A DNA stretch of 64,000 bases from positions 1 to 64,000 of the forward strand of contig NZ_QEKO01000010.1 of NCBI RefSeq assembly GCF_003096595.1. The letters run 5' to 3'. Of the stretch, positions 1 to 9,231 are shown piece after piece. The notes beneath the pieces are model-generated. The model was given only the letters and a program-made list of their open reading frames with translations, searched no databases and had not been told where the DNA came from. The position numbers and the translations under genes are program-made. How positions within the stretch are numbered: position 1 is the first letter of the stretch; each line of letters starts with the position of its first letter. Origin of the DNA: Pusillimonas noertemannii (lineage in GTDB: Bacteria > Pseudomonadota > Gammaproteobacteria > Burkholderiales > Burkholderiaceae_B).

Positions 1-117
1 AACCTGGCCCGGCGCTTTGCCGCCAAACAGCAGCAGCGTATCTTGGACGTCTCGCTGGACCAGGACCGGCTCGAAGCCATGCCCGTGCATGAATATGTCG
101 ATCTGTATGTAGTTTAA
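1..117 (+). CDS. 3' end of an unidentified protein (truncated by window start)
   Basis: An open frame runs in from the left edge and ends at TAA 115-117, giving 38 residues that finish with EAMPVHEYVDLYVV. A perfect hairpin terminator follows 21 bases later, as expected after a real gene. The fragment is rich in Gln, Arg and acidic residues. I do not recognise the family, and 38 residues are too few to assign one. Confidence 0.6.
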   Translation, partial: NLARRFAAKQQQRILDVSLDQDRLEAMPVHEYVDLYVV

Positions 118-138
118 GCAGCCCACGAGCCAGTGCAG

Positions 139-170
139 AAAAGCCGCTTTTCATACGAAAAGCGGCTTTT
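139..170 (+). terminator. Rho-independent terminator after the truncated left-edge gene
   Basis: A perfect 14-bp inverted repeat (139-152 with 157-170) encloses a 4-base loop, and a T-run ends the right arm. The left arm starts with an A-run, so it could work in both directions. The core AAGCCGCTT resembles the terminator after tRNA-Val at 1530-1563. Confidence 0.85.
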
Positions 171-209
171 TCAATCAGGCCGTGGGCGGCTGGGCGCATC
201 GGCCCAAGC

Positions 210-249
210 GGTAGGCAGTACTGGATTCGAACCAGAGACCTCTACGATG
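210..249 (-). repeat. Inverted 40-bp partial copy of tRNA-Val (third anticodon base to 3' acceptor)
   Basis: The reverse complement of 210-249 matches 1465-1504 of the intact tRNA-Val(GAC) with one mismatch. The match begins at the third anticodon base and stops inside the CCA end. That is the anticodon-loop-to-3'-end span which tRNA-targeting integrases commonly use as attachment core. It lies in the opposite orientation to the intact gene, on the other side of the MBL gene. No cloverleaf 5' half is present, so it is not a functional tRNA. Confidence 0.8.
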
Positions 250-303
250 CCGGCCCGGCACGGCGACTTGCCCGGCCGGCATGGCCCGGCTTGCGCCCTT
301 CGT

Positions 304-1239
304 TCATTCTGTCGGTTCCGTCGTGCTGACGGTGATTTCGTCGCCGATGTCGAACGTCATCAGATCCTGGCCGATCACCAGGGGGCCTTCGTAGCTCTTG
401 CGCGTGCGTTCCTCGAGCTCTTTCTCGGTAACATCGAAAAGCACGATGTGCGAATACACGGCCATGCGCACGCCTGCATCGGCAAACACCTTCCCCGCTT
501 CCTCGGGCAAGGTGTGCTTGGCCAGTATCTTGGGAATGATCGGCGAGGCTTTCATGAGCTTGTCGGATGCCGCCGCAACCTCATGCACAAGCAGGTCGGC
601 GCCCTTGGCGTTCCTGACAACGTCTTCGTTGTAGCGCGTGTCGCCCGACAGCACCACGGTGCGCCCCTGGTATTCGAACTTGTATCCGAAAGACGACTCG
701 AGCGGAGGATGATCGACCGCAAAGGCGGTGATCTTCACGCCATCGCCCTCGTACACTACCCCGGGCCCCACGTCCACCGCGTCCACTTGAGACCCTGGGT
801 TCTGCTCCAGGCGAACTTTTATGTCGTAGTCGAACGCTTCGGCCAGCCCGTTCATCATTCGGGCGGTGCCCTCGGGACCCCAGACGCGCAGGGGATGCTT
901 GCGGCCCCTCACCCAGCCCGTCAGGTACAGGTCGGGAACACCTATGGTGTGGTCCGAATGCAGGTGAGTCAGGAACAGCTTGTCGACATCGTTGAAGGGA
1001 ATGCCCAGAGAATACAAGCGCTGGATGACGCCGCGGCCCGAATCGAACAGGTATTTTTTTCCGCCAGCCTCAATAAGCGTCGAAGGTCCGAAACGAAAGG
1101 TCTGAGGCAAGGGGCTGCCCGTACCCAGAAGGTGGACGCGCAAATCGGAAGCGCCCTGTTGCTGGGTTGTGGACGCGGACTGCGCGGTCATGCCCGCAAG
1201 TGCCAAGGCTGCGCCGGCCAGAAAATTGACGAGTTTCAT
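304..1239 (-). CDS. Exported MBL-fold metallo-hydrolase (RNase Z/arylsulfatase-like)
   Basis: This 311-residue protein has an N-terminal signal peptide (about residues 1-22, MKLVNFLAGAALALAG...), so it should act in the periplasm. The metallo-beta-lactamase motif HLHSDH is at 92-97. Further likely Zn ligands are Asp200 in SGDTRY and His264 in YSH. The long form with GTGSPLP near the N terminus resembles the RNase Z/ElaC branch, but that enzyme is cytoplasmic, so a phosphodiesterase, sulfatase or lactonase role is more likely. The ATG at 1239 is preceded by a good AGGAGG-like site. It stands alone between two tRNA-Val sequences. The substrate cannot be named. Confidence 0.85.
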   Translation of the reverse strand: MKLVNFLAGAALALAGMTAQSASTTQQQGASDLRVHLLGTGSPLPQTFRFGPSTLIEAGGKKYLFDSGRGVIQRLYSLGIPFNDVDKLFLTHLHSDHTIGVPDLYLTGWVRGRKHPLRVWGPEGTARMMNGLAEAFDYDIKVRLEQNPGSQVDAVDVGPGVVYEGDGVKITAFAVDHPPLESSFGYKFEYQGRTVVLSGDTRYNEDVVRNAKGADLLVHEVAAASDKLMKASPIIPKILAKHTLPEEAGKVFADAGVRMAVYSHIVLFDVTEKELEERTRKSYEGPLVIGQDLMTFDIGDEITVSTTEPTE

Positions 1240-1387
1240 TGTCTTCCTCCTGTGGTTGATACTTTTTAGCTGTGTCCCGTTCAGAAAAGTATAGGAGCAT
1301 CCCGGCTTTATGTCATTATTTTAAACGTATCGTTCATTTTTGAACGTAACTCCGCCAGCTAACGCCAGCAAAATAGATTCTGCTTGT

Positions 1388-1416
1388 TTGCAAACACCCA
1401 AAAAATACGCTATAGT
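1388..1416 (+). promoter_or_regulatory. Sigma-70 type promoter of tRNA-Val
   Basis: TTGCAA (1388-1393) and TATAGT (1411-1416) are separated by 17 bases. The tRNA begins 12 bases after the -10 element, which fits a short leader. Confidence 0.65.
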
Positions 1417-1428
1417 TTCGTTCTTTCT

Positions 1429-1505
1429 AGGCGGTTAGCTCAGTTGGTTAGAGCGCTACGTTGACATCGTAGAGGTCGCTGGTTCGAATCCAGTACTGCC
1501 TACCA
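1429..1505 (+). tRNA. tRNA-Val (anticodon GAC)
   Basis: The 77 bases fold as a cloverleaf. Acceptor arms AGGCGGT and ACTGCCT pair with one G-U. The D arm contains AGTTGGTTA, the anticodon stem CTACG/CGTAG holds loop TTGACAT (anticodon GAC at 1463-1465), and the T arm carries GGTTCGAATCC. CCA is encoded at 1503-1505. A terminator follows at 1530-1563. Confidence 0.97.
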
Positions 1506-1529
1506 GAATTCAGGGCTTGAACCCCACGC

Positions 1530-1563
1530 AAAAAGCCGCTTCTTTTCAAGGAAGCGGCTTTTT
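1530..1563 (+). terminator. Rho-independent terminator after tRNA-Val
   Basis: A perfect 13-bp stem (1530-1542 with 1551-1563) with an 8-base loop ends in a run of T. Confidence 0.85.
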
Positions 1564-1655
1564 TATTGACGCCAAGGTCGTATTGCTTTTAGCATCCTGG
1601 CAGATCCGCCCGCAGACCCCCACCCGCAGACCCCCGCCCGCAAACCCCTGTCGCC

Positions 1656-3590
1656 ATGACGCATTCCGTTTTGTCTCGCCGCCCCTCAATCGCCATGCGC
1701 CTTGTACACGCGACGTGCCTTGCCGCCCTGGCCCTGCTTGCGGCCTGTTCGGGCATGGATGGACAAGTTCCGAAGGCGCAATCGGCAACCGGGCAAGACA
1801 GCGCCTACACGCTGACGATACTCCATATCAACGACCATCATTCCCATCTGGACGATGTCACCGTGCCGCTAGTGCTTGACACAGGCGGCGGCCGGCGAGA
1901 GCGCGTGCAGGTTTCGGCCGGCGGCTTCGCCCGGCTTGCCTCGGCCATGAAGGAACTGGCCGCGCAATCACATGGCTCGGCCCTCAAGATCCATGCCGGC
2001 GACGCCGTCACAGGCACTCTTTATTACTCATTGACCGACGGACAGGCCGATGCCGACCTCATGAATACGGTGTGCTTCGACGCCATGACGCTGGGCAACC
2101 ATGAGTTCGACCACGGCGATTCGGCGCTCAGGCGCTTCATCGACCGGCTGCACGGCGGCAAGTGCCAGACGCCGGTGCTTAGCGCCAATGTGCGCTTCGG
2201 GCCCGGTTCGGCGCTGAACCCCGCCAGGGCTCCGGGCCTGGTGCAGCCTTCCGTCATCGTCGAGCGCAACGGGCGCCGCATCGGCCTCGTGGGCATTACC
2301 GTGGCCGACAAGACCCTGAACTCCTCCCGCCCCGACCCGGGCACCACCTTCCTGGACGAAGCCGCCAGCGCCCAGGCCGAAATCGACGCCCTGCACCGTC
2401 AAGGCGTGGACATCATCGTGCTGCAAACCCATTACGGCTATGGGGCGGACCTTGCCCTGGCTCGTCGCTTGCGTGGGGTGGACGCCATCGTGGGCGGTGA
2501 TTCCCATACCCTGCTGGGCCCAGCCAGCCTGAAGAACCATGGCCTGACACCCATTGGGCCCTACCCCACCCGCGTCACGGATCTTGACGGCAAGCTGGTA
2601 TGCGTGGTGCAGGCGGGGCAGTATGCCAACGTGGTGGGTGAACTGGCGCTGCGCTTCGATAATGCCGGCCGCCTGCTCTCGTGCGAGGGCCGGCCCCATA
2701 TACTGATCGGCGACGACTTTCGCCGCGCTACCGGCGCGCAAGCCCTGAGCGATCAAGAAAAACAGGCTGTCCGGGCCGACATAGAACGCTCGGGCGTCTT
2801 GCGCCTTACTCGCCCCGATCCCGACGCAGTCAAGGCGCTGGCGCCCCACAAAGATCACAAGCACGAATACGGCTCCGTCGTCGTGGCGCGCACAGAAGAA
2901 ACACTTTGCGCGCGACGTGTTCCCGGCCCCCGCGGCGATCGCAGCCGCTCGGGCCAGGGCGACGCATGCAACAACAGCCTCCGCGTCGTCCGGCATGGCG
3001 GCGACATACAGCAACTGGTGGCGCAAGCCTATCTTGAGCAGGCGCGCTCGTACTTCGATGCCGACATCGCCCTGATCAACGCGGGCGGCGTACGCATCGA
3101 CCTGCCGGCGGGGCCGCTTATCGTCCTGGACGTCCATACATTGCTGCCGTTCAAGAACACCCTGGTACAGCTGAAGATATCCGGTTCGATGCTCAAGGAG
3201 GTGCTCGAAAGCGCCGTCGGCGCGGCGCTCGGCCCCACGCCCAGCACCGGAGCCTATCCCTATGCCGCGGGCATGCGCTGGCGGGTGGATGCAAGCCAGG
3301 CACCGGGTCAACGCCTGTCGGGCCTTGAAGTCATGCAAGACGGGCGCTATGTGCCTTTGGACCTGGACCGCAACTATTCCGTAGCCACCATCGACTTCAT
3401 TGCCGACGGCAAAGACCACTACACCGCCTTCGCCCGCTTGCACGATGATCAGCGTGTCGACGTGGGGCTGGATGCAACCCAGCTCTTCCTGGACTATGCA
3501 CAGGAAATGGCACGTTCAGGCCGGACCCTGCGGCTCCTGCCGCCAAGCCAATACAGCACCCGGGAATTTCTTGCGGCGCCCGGGCCCTGA
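1656..3590 (+). CDS. 5'-nucleotidase / UshA-family metallophosphatase lipoprotein
   Basis: This 644-residue protein has a lipoprotein signal with lipobox LLAAC (Cys31) and should be anchored in the envelope. The metallophosphoesterase domain shows HINDHHSHLDD at 57-67 and GNHEFDHG from 147, which are dinuclear-metal ligands. The C-terminal half, with INAGGVRIDLPAG and a FKNTLVQLKISG-like stretch, is the substrate-binding 5'-nucleotidase domain. By family it hydrolyses periplasmic nucleotides (5'-nucleotidase, UDP-sugar or NAD hydrolysis); the exact substrate is unknown. Starts at 1656 or 1695 both leave a workable signal. It is convergent with trpF, with 58 bases between the stops. Confidence 0.9.
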   Translation: MTHSVLSRRPSIAMRLVHATCLAALALLAACSGMDGQVPKAQSATGQDSAYTLTILHINDHHSHLDDVTVPLVLDTGGGRRERVQVSAGGFARLASAMKELAAQSHGSALKIHAGDAVTGTLYYSLTDGQADADLMNTVCFDAMTLGNHEFDHGDSALRRFIDRLHGGKCQTPVLSANVRFGPGSALNPARAPGLVQPSVIVERNGRRIGLVGITVADKTLNSSRPDPGTTFLDEAASAQAEIDALHRQGVDIIVLQTHYGYGADLALARRLRGVDAIVGGDSHTLLGPASLKNHGLTPIGPYPTRVTDLDGKLVCVVQAGQYANVVGELALRFDNAGRLLSCEGRPHILIGDDFRRATGAQALSDQEKQAVRADIERSGVLRLTRPDPDAVKALAPHKDHKHEYGSVVVARTEETLCARRVPGPRGDRSRSGQGDACNNSLRVVRHGGDIQQLVAQAYLEQARSYFDADIALINAGGVRIDLPAGPLIVLDVHTLLPFKNTLVQLKISGSMLKEVLESAVGAALGPTPSTGAYPYAAGMRWRVDASQAPGQRLSGLEVMQDGRYVPLDLDRNYSVATIDFIADGKDHYTAFARLHDDQRVDVGLDATQLFLDYAQEMARSGRTLRLLPPSQYSTREFLAAPGP

Positions 3591-3648
3591 ATGGCTTTAG
3601 AACAAGCGGACGAATTGCCCTAAACCCCCGGCACCGCAACAGGGACGT

Positions 3649-4302
3649 TCAGGAAAAGGAAGCGCGATATACCGACTGCATGAAGGCGCGGATTTTTTCC
3701 GCCGACTTGATGCCGCCCGACTCTTCCACACCGCTGGAAACATCCAGCGCATAGGGCCGCACTGCCTGCACCGCATCGCCCACGTTCAAGGGGTCCAGGC
3801 CGCCGGCCAGGACCAGCGGTCGGCTATCCGAAGCACGACGCACTTCGTCCAGCAGGCCGATGTCGAAGGTAAGGCCGCTGCCCCCATAGCCCGGGCTGTA
3901 GCTGTCGAACAGCCACGCGGCCGCATGGGAGTAGCGGCGGCATGATTCGAGCACGGCTTGCGGGTTTTCCAGGCCGGGGCCGCCCACACGAAAGGCTTTC
4001 ATGTAGGGTTGGTCGAAACCTGCGCAGTAGTCCGGGGTCTCGTCGCCATGAAACTGCAGGACGTCGGGCCCGACCGTGTCCAGCACCTGCCGCACCTGCT
4101 CGTGCGGCACGTTCACGAACAGGGCCGTCACACTGACGAAGGCGGGCACCGCCTTGCGCAGGCTGCGGGCCTGCTCAAGGGAAACCAGCCTGGAGCTCTT
4201 GGGATAGAAGACCAGCCCGATCGCGTCGGCGCCCGCTTCGCACGCCGCTTCGACGTCCTGGATTCGGGTAATGCCGCAGATCTTGACACGGGTTCGTAGC
4301 AT
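3649..4302 (-). CDS. trpF: Phosphoribosylanthranilate isomerase
   Basis: TrpF converts phosphoribosyl-anthranilate to CdRP in tryptophan synthesis. The 217-residue protein is of normal length for the TIM-barrel enzyme. It begins MLRTRVKICGITRIQD with the catalytic Cys of KICGI. FYPKSSR, FHGDE and LAGGLDPLNV are family motifs, and the Asp of DVSSGVEESGG is the expected general acid. It is the last gene of the leuC-to-trpF run, 103 bases after truA. Betaproteobacteria usually have trpB and trpA next; here an opposite-strand nucleotidase follows instead. Confidence 0.96.
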   Translation of the reverse strand: MLRTRVKICGITRIQDVEAACEAGADAIGLVFYPKSSRLVSLEQARSLRKAVPAFVSVTALFVNVPHEQVRQVLDTVGPDVLQFHGDETPDYCAGFDQPYMKAFRVGGPGLENPQAVLESCRRYSHAAAWLFDSYSPGYGGSGLTFDIGLLDEVRRASDSRPLVLAGGLDPLNVGDAVQAVRPYALDVSSGVEESGGIKSAEKIRAFMQSVYRASFS

Positions 4303-4405
4303 GGAGCAAAAAGACCTTTAAGAAAATCGAAAACGTAAACTGCCAGGAAAGCATTGCGCAGGAGAGCCCAGCATGTAGACTGCTTCGCGTGCCCTGCCGG
4401 ACATT

Positions 4406-5269
4406 TTAACGCCCGGCTCGAATGCCCGGCAGCATGTGGGATTCCAGCAGTTCATCCAGGCTGGCGCTCGGCAGGCCGAAATGGGCCGGATACTCGACGC
4501 TTGCCAGATACAGGCCGGCGGGCGAGAAAGTGGGCGCCGACAGGCGGCGATCGCGCTGCCGCAACAACATGTCGACCCAGGCGGGCTCGTGACGGCCCTG
4601 GCCGATGTAAAGCAAGGCGCCCATCAGGTTGCGGACCATGTGGTGCAAAAATGCGTTGGCCCTGAAGACGAACACAAAGCATTCTCGCCGCTGATGGATG
4701 TCCAGCGCGTGAAGCGTGCGCACCGGACTGGCCGCCTGGCACTGCGAAGACCTGAAAGCGCTGAAATCATGTTCGCCGATCAGGCGCGCGGCCGCATGCC
4801 GCATCGGCTCAAGCTCAAGCGGACGGTAGACCCAGCCCATTCGGCCGTGCGCCATGGGCGAGCGCACCCTTGCCTGCCGCACAATATAGACATAGGTACG
4901 CGACAAGGCCGAAAACCTCGCATGGAAGCCGTTGTCTACCGGGCAGACCCATTGCACGGCCACGCTGCTGGGCAGCAAGGCATTGAGTCCCCTTACCCAC
5001 GACTCGGGCTCGCGCTGCGCCGAGGTGTCCACGTGCACCACCTGCTCCAGCGCATGTACGCCGGTATCGGTGCGTCCCGCGCAAATAGTGGGAACGGGAT
5101 GGGCAAGGAACCGGCCCAGCGCCGCTTCGAGGGTGTCTTGAACGGTAAGGCCGCCGGGTTGCGTCTGCCACCCCTGCCAGGACGCGCCGTCGTACGCCAG
5201 CCCCAATGCCACGCGCGGCAAGGCTTTACCCTGGTGCGCCGGTAAAGGCCCCGGGTTTGTCGCCACCAA
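4406..5269 (-). CDS. truA: tRNA pseudouridine(38-40) synthase
   Basis: TruA isomerises uridines 38-40 in the anticodon arm of many tRNAs. The catalytic Asp lies in [11 protein letters not shown] (about residue 68), and [11 protein letters not shown] and [10 protein letters not shown] are family motifs. No ATG lies near the conserved start. The frame opens at TTG 5269 or GTG 5266, just 6-9 bases after the fimV stop, so it is probably translationally coupled. The conserved region [12 protein letters not shown] starts near residue 17, so a later TTG is also possible. Confidence 0.95.
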   Translation of the reverse strand: MVATNPGPLPAHQGKALPRVALGLAYDGASWQGWQTQPGGLTVQDTLEAALGRFLAHPVPTICAGRTDTGVHALEQVVHVDTSAQREPESWVRGLNALLPSSVAVQWVCPVDNGFHARFSALSRTYVYIVRQARVRSPMAHGRMGWVYRPLELEPMRHAAARLIGEHDFSAFRSSQCQAASPVRTLHALDIHQRRECFVFVFRANAFLHHMVRNLMGALLYIGQGRHEPAWVDMLLRQRDRRLSAPTFSPAGLYLASVEYPAHFGLPSASLDELLESHMLPGIRAGR

Positions 5270-5275
5270 CGGGCC

Positions 5276-6955
5276 TTAGGCGCCGCGGGGCGGCTGCCCT
5301 TCGGCGGGCGGGTTGTTCAGGTCAAGGTCGATTTTTTCGAGGCGCTCTTGCACCATGGCCTCGGTGACACCGCCCTGGCCATCGTCGCTGCGCGATGCGC
5401 TGGCTCGGCGCAATACCCATGCAATGATGAGTACGACCAGCGCCAACACAGCGGTAATGACGCCCAACAGGTTTTCTTGAAACCACGACACGGATTGCTC
5501 TGCCTTGCTGGAAGTGGAGGAATTGGAATCGCCCTGGGCAGATGCCGAATCGGCGTCGCCCGCGGCATTGCCCGCCGCGCCGCTGACCGCGGGCGCCTGC
5601 CCGGCGGCGGAGCCTTGGGCCGCCTCGCCGGACGAAGCCGCGTTCGATCCATTTGCGGGGCTGGCCCCTTGGCCCTGCGCGGCTTCAGCGGAAGCGCCGC
5701 CGCCCGAGCCCGATGCAGCGTCCGAACTGGAAGCATCTGCGTTCGAACCCGACGCCGCCGCCTGGCCGCCGGCGCCCTGGGCGGAGCCGGATTGGCCTGC
5801 GCCTGATTCGGTACCGCCCGGCGAAGCCTCTTCGGACGCGCCAATGCTGGTTGCCGCATCGGAGAGCGTCTGGCCGACGGCCGCGGCCCCGTTGAGCACG
5901 GCTTCTTTGGCCGCCTCGCCCTGCATCTGCAAGGCCTGGTTAAGGCTGTGCACATTGCGCTCGAGGTGGGAAACCCGCGCCTGCGATTCGTCGATATTGC
6001 GGCGGGTGGCTTCTTGTTCGTCGTTGGCGGCATCGCTTGCGCTGCCGCTGGACAGGACGACCTGGTCGCCCGCTGCGCCGGCGGGCCTGGCCGATACGCG
6101 CGCCGATGCGCCCGAAACCCGCCCTTGCTGTGCCGGACCGCCCTGCACGGCCTGGGCGCGCCGGGAGGCGATGCCTTGCCGATATGCCGCGTAGGCCTGG
6201 GCGTGCTGCTGGTAGATGCGCCTGGCCTCGCGATCGGACACTGCGCTCAAGGCCTGGGCGTCGGGTATGGCCAATGTGGCGCCGGCCTTGACGAGATTCA
6301 CGTTGCCGTCGATGAAAGCCTGGGGGTTGGCCTTTTGCAGCGCAATCATCATCTGGTACACCGACACGCCCTGCACCGCGTGGGCCTGGGCCAGGGCAAA
6401 CAGTGTGTCACCGCGCCGCACGGCAATGGAGCCGGCCCCTGCTGCCGCGGGCGCGGCGCTGCCCGCTGCGGCCCCGCCGCTTGATGCAGGAGCGGCCTGC
6501 GCTGCCGCGGCTGAGCCGGGAGGTGCACTGTGCGTAAGCAGGCTGACCTGATACTGCTGGCTGCCGGCAGCCGTGGCGACCTGAAGCAGAAGGTCGGCAA
6601 CCGGTCCGTCAAACGGCTGGCTGGAGCGTATCTGAACCACGCGCGACTTGGGGGTGAAGCCTTCGTCGATGCTGAGGCGCAAGCTGGAAAGCTCGACCGG
6701 CGGAACCAGGCCCGCCTGTTGCCAGGCCGCGGCCGGAGCGACGTCGACGCGCAGGGACTGAAGGTCGGCCTGGCTGAGATCGCGCAGGGGAACATGGATA
6801 TGCAGGGGCTGGCCTGGCGCCGATACCAGGCGCGAGTGGCCAATGCTTGCTGCGTGGGCCGGCGCACATACCGACAGCACCGCCGCCAGGGCGAGGGCCA
6901 TTGGAGCGGCCTGGATCAACGATGTTCTGCTGGCCCCACAACAAGTTTTATGCAT
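5276..6955 (-). CDS. fimV: FimV-like inner-membrane protein with LysM domain
   Basis: FimV family proteins organise the cell pole and support type IV pilus and secretion assembly. From ATG 6955 the protein is 559 residues, starting 2 bases after the asd stop. It has a signal peptide ending near APAHA, the conserved FimV N-terminal region, a LysM peptidoglycan-binding domain at about 177-231, and a short coiled coil (SHLERNVHSLNQALQMQ). A long Ala/Ser/Gly linker precedes one membrane helix at about 495-517. Only about 40 cytoplasmic residues follow, so the TPR-rich C-terminal half of Pseudomonas FimV is absent. The C-terminal LEKIDLDLNNP resembles the FimV end motif. Confidence 0.88.
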   Translation of the reverse strand: MHKTCCGASRTSLIQAAPMALALAAVLSVCAPAHAASIGHSRLVSAPGQPLHIHVPLRDLSQADLQSLRVDVAPAAAWQQAGLVPPVELSSLRLSIDEGFTPKSRVVQIRSSQPFDGPVADLLLQVATAAGSQQYQVSLLTHSAPPGSAAAAQAAPASSGGAAAGSAAPAAAGAGSIAVRRGDTLFALAQAHAVQGVSVYQMMIALQKANPQAFIDGNVNLVKAGATLAIPDAQALSAVSDREARRIYQQHAQAYAAYRQGIASRRAQAVQGGPAQQGRVSGASARVSARPAGAAGDQVVLSSGSASDAANDEQEATRRNIDESQARVSHLERNVHSLNQALQMQGEAAKEAVLNGAAAVGQTLSDAATSIGASEEASPGGTESGAGQSGSAQGAGGQAAASGSNADASSSDAASGSGGGASAEAAQGQGASPANGSNAASSGEAAQGSAAGQAPAVSGAAGNAAGDADSASAQGDSNSSTSSKAEQSVSWFQENLLGVITAVLALVVLIIAWVLRRASASRSDDGQGGVTEAMVQERLEKIDLDLNNPPAEGQPPRGA

Positions 6956-6957
6956 GT

Positions 6958-8088
6958 TTACAGTTCGCCCAAAGTGATGCGCAGCATGCGGCGCAGCGGC
7001 TCGGCAGCACCCCACAGCAGCTGGTCGCCGACGGTGAAGGCACTGAGGTATTCGGAACCCATGGACATTTTACGCAGGCGCCCCACGGGAATGTCCAAAG
7101 TACCCGTAACGGCCACCGGCGTCAATTGCTGCATGGTCGCCTCGCGCTCGTTGGGCACGACCTTGGCCCACTTGGATCCCTCGCGAAGCAGGTCGGAGAT
7201 TTCGTCCAGGGGCACATCGCGCTTGAGCTTGATGGTAAGCGCCTGGCTGTGGCAGCGCATGGCGCCGATGCGCACGCACAGGCCGTCGATGGGCGTGGGC
7301 GCGGTGCCGAAGGCTTCGCCCCGGCCCAGGATCTTGTTGGTTTCGGCCTCGGCCTTCCATTCTTCGCGCGAAACGCCATTGCCCAGATCTTTGTCGATCC
7401 AGGGAATGAGGCTGCCCGCCAGGGGCACGCCGAAGTGGTCGCGAGGCAGGTCGGCATGCTGCTGCTTGGCCAGCACGCCGCGGTCGATGTCGAGAATGGC
7501 CGAAGCCGGGTCATCGAGCTGGAGCTTGACCGATTCGTTGAGCAGGCCGAACTGGGTGAGCAGTTCTCGCATGTGCTGGGCCCCGCCGCCGGAGGCGGCC
7601 TGGTAGGTCATGCTGGTCATCCACTCGACCAGGTCGTTGTTGAACAGGCCCGCCAGGCCCATCAGCATGCAGCTGACCGTGCAGTTGCCGCCGACATAGT
7701 TCTTGATGCCGCGCTTGAGGGCGGCGTCGATGACCGGACGGTTGACCGGGTCGAGCACGATGATGGCGTCGTCGGCCATGCGCAGGGTGCTGGCGGCGTC
7801 GATCCAGATGCCGTCCCAGCCCGCCGAACGCAGCTTGGAATAGACCGCCGTGGTGTAGTCGCCGCCCTGGGCGGTGACAATGACGGGCAGCTTTTTCAGG
7901 GCCTCGATATCATAGGCGTCTTGCAGCGCACCAGCGCCTTCGGCCCAGGCGGGCGCCTTGCCGCCGGCATTACTGGTGGAGAAAAAGACGGGTTCAAAAA
8001 GGGAAAAATCGTTCTCGTCGAGCATGCGCTGCATGAGGACGGAACCCACCATGCCACGCCAGCCGACCAAACCTACTGCCTGGGTCAT
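6958..8088 (-). CDS. asd: Aspartate-semialdehyde dehydrogenase
   Basis: Asd reduces aspartyl phosphate to aspartate semialdehyde, the branch point to lysine/diaminopimelate, threonine and methionine. The 376-residue form ([19 protein letters not shown] 8088) has the NADP-binding GWRGMVG loop, the active-site Cys at about 136 in [10 protein letters not shown] and the late [10 protein letters not shown] motif. A GTG three codons upstream is possible but less likely. It lies 36 bases after leuB in the leu run, and its stop is 2 bases from the fimV start. Confidence 0.97.
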   Translation of the reverse strand: MTQAVGLVGWRGMVGSVLMQRMLDENDFSLFEPVFFSTSNAGGKAPAWAEGAGALQDAYDIEALKKLPVIVTAQGGDYTTAVYSKLRSAGWDGIWIDAASTLRMADDAIIVLDPVNRPVIDAALKRGIKNYVGGNCTVSCMLMGLAGLFNNDLVEWMTSMTYQAASGGGAQHMRELLTQFGLLNESVKLQLDDPASAILDIDRGVLAKQQHADLPRDHFGVPLAGSLIPWIDKDLGNGVSREEWKAEAETNKILGRGEAFGTAPTPIDGLCVRIGAMRCHSQALTIKLKRDVPLDEISDLLREGSKWAKVVPNEREATMQQLTPVAVTGTLDIPVGRLRKMSMGSEYLSAFTVGDQLLWGAAEPLRRMLRITLGEL

Positions 8089-8124
8089 ATGGCTCACTTT
8101 AATGAAAGATCAGGGAATCAAACG

Positions 8125-9201
8125 CTATTTTAGCGCCTTCAATACCGCGTCGCCCATTTCAGAGGTGGAAACCCTGGTAAGACCCTGTTCGTGGATGTCG
8201 GCCGTGCGCAAGCCCTGCTCCAGCACCTTCTGCACGGCGCTTTCGATGCGATCGGCCTGTTCGGCCTTGCCCAGCGAATAGCGCAGCAGCATGGCGGCCG
8301 ACAGAATGGTAGCCAGGGGGTTGGCCAGATTCTTGCCCGCGATGTCGGGCGCCGAGCCGTGACTGGGCTCGTACAGCCCCTGGCTGGCCGAATTGAGCGA
8401 GGCCGACGGCAGCATGCCGATCGAGCCCGTAAGCATGGCTGCCTCGTCGGACAGAATGTCGCCGAACAGGTTGCCGGTGACGATGACGTCGAACTCTTTG
8501 GGCGCGCGCACCAGCTGCATGGCGGCATTGTCGATGTACATGTGGGAAAGGGCCACGTCGGGATACTCTTTGGCCACCTCGATCACGATCTCACGCCAGA
8601 ACTGCGAGGTTTCGAGCACGTTCGACTTGTCGACGCTGCACAGCTTCTTGCTGCGCTTTTGCGCTGCCTGGAAAGCCACGTGGGCGATGCGCCGCACTTC
8701 GCTTTCAGCATAGTGCATGGTGTCGAAACCCTGGCGCTCGCCCTTGAACGGGCCCTCGGCCACTTCGCGCACACCGCGCGGCTGGCCGAAATAGATGTCG
8801 CCCGTAAGCTCGCGAATAATGAGGATGTTCAGACCCGCCACGACTTCCGGCTTCAGCGAAGAAGCATTGGCCAGTTGCGGGTAAAGGATGGCGGGACGCA
8901 GGTTGGCGAACAGGCCCAGCGCTTTGCGCAGGCCCAGAATGGCCTGTTCGGGACGAAGCTCGCGCGCCAGCGTGTCGTACTTCCAGTCGCCCACCGCGCC
9001 GAACAGGATGGCGTCGGAGCTTTTGGCCAGGTCGAGCACCACGGGCGGCAAGGGGTGGCCGTGCACGTCGTAGGCCGCGCCGCCCACCGGCTGGGTCTGC
9101 AGGTCGAGGTCGAGGTCGAGCGCCGTAAGCACGCGCACTGCCTGTTCTGTGATTTCGGGGCCGATGCCGTCTCCCGGCAGTACTGCAATCTTGTGTGTCA
9201 T
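8125..9201 (-). CDS. leuB: 3-isopropylmalate dehydrogenase
   Basis: LeuB performs the NAD-dependent oxidative decarboxylation of 3-isopropylmalate in leucine synthesis. The 358-residue protein has [10 protein letters not shown] at the N terminus, the substrate-binding Arg-rich region around [13 protein letters not shown], the metal-site Asp in [14 protein letters not shown] and the NAD loop [10 protein letters not shown]. The ATG at 9201 has a GAGAAAC-type site upstream. The gene follows leuD by 30 bases. Confidence 0.98.
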   Translation of the reverse strand: MTHKIAVLPGDGIGPEITEQAVRVLTALDLDLDLQTQPVGGAAYDVHGHPLPPVVLDLAKSSDAILFGAVGDWKYDTLARELRPEQAILGLRKALGLFANLRPAILYPQLANASSLKPEVVAGLNILIIRELTGDIYFGQPRGVREVAEGPFKGERQGFDTMHYAESEVRRIAHVAFQAAQKRSKKLCSVDKSNVLETSQFWREIVIEVAKEYPDVALSHMYIDNAAMQLVRAPKEFDVIVTGNLFGDILSDEAAMLTGSIGMLPSASLNSASQGLYEPSHGSAPDIAGKNLANPLATILSAAMLLRYSLGKAEQADRIESAVQKVLEQGLRTADIHEQGLTRVSTSEMGDAVLKALK

Positions 9202-9231
9202 GGGTTTCTCTTTGTTTGAATGCGGCCGCTA

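Noticed and set aside
210-1505. Intact genomic island between tRNA copies
   Set aside because: No integrase is present, the tRNA fragments are inverted rather than direct, and only one gene lies between them.
4302-4405. Separate promoter or attenuator for trpF in the truA-trpF gap
   Set aside because: I could not find a convincing -10/-35 pair, a Trp-rich leader peptide or alternating hairpins in these 103 bases.
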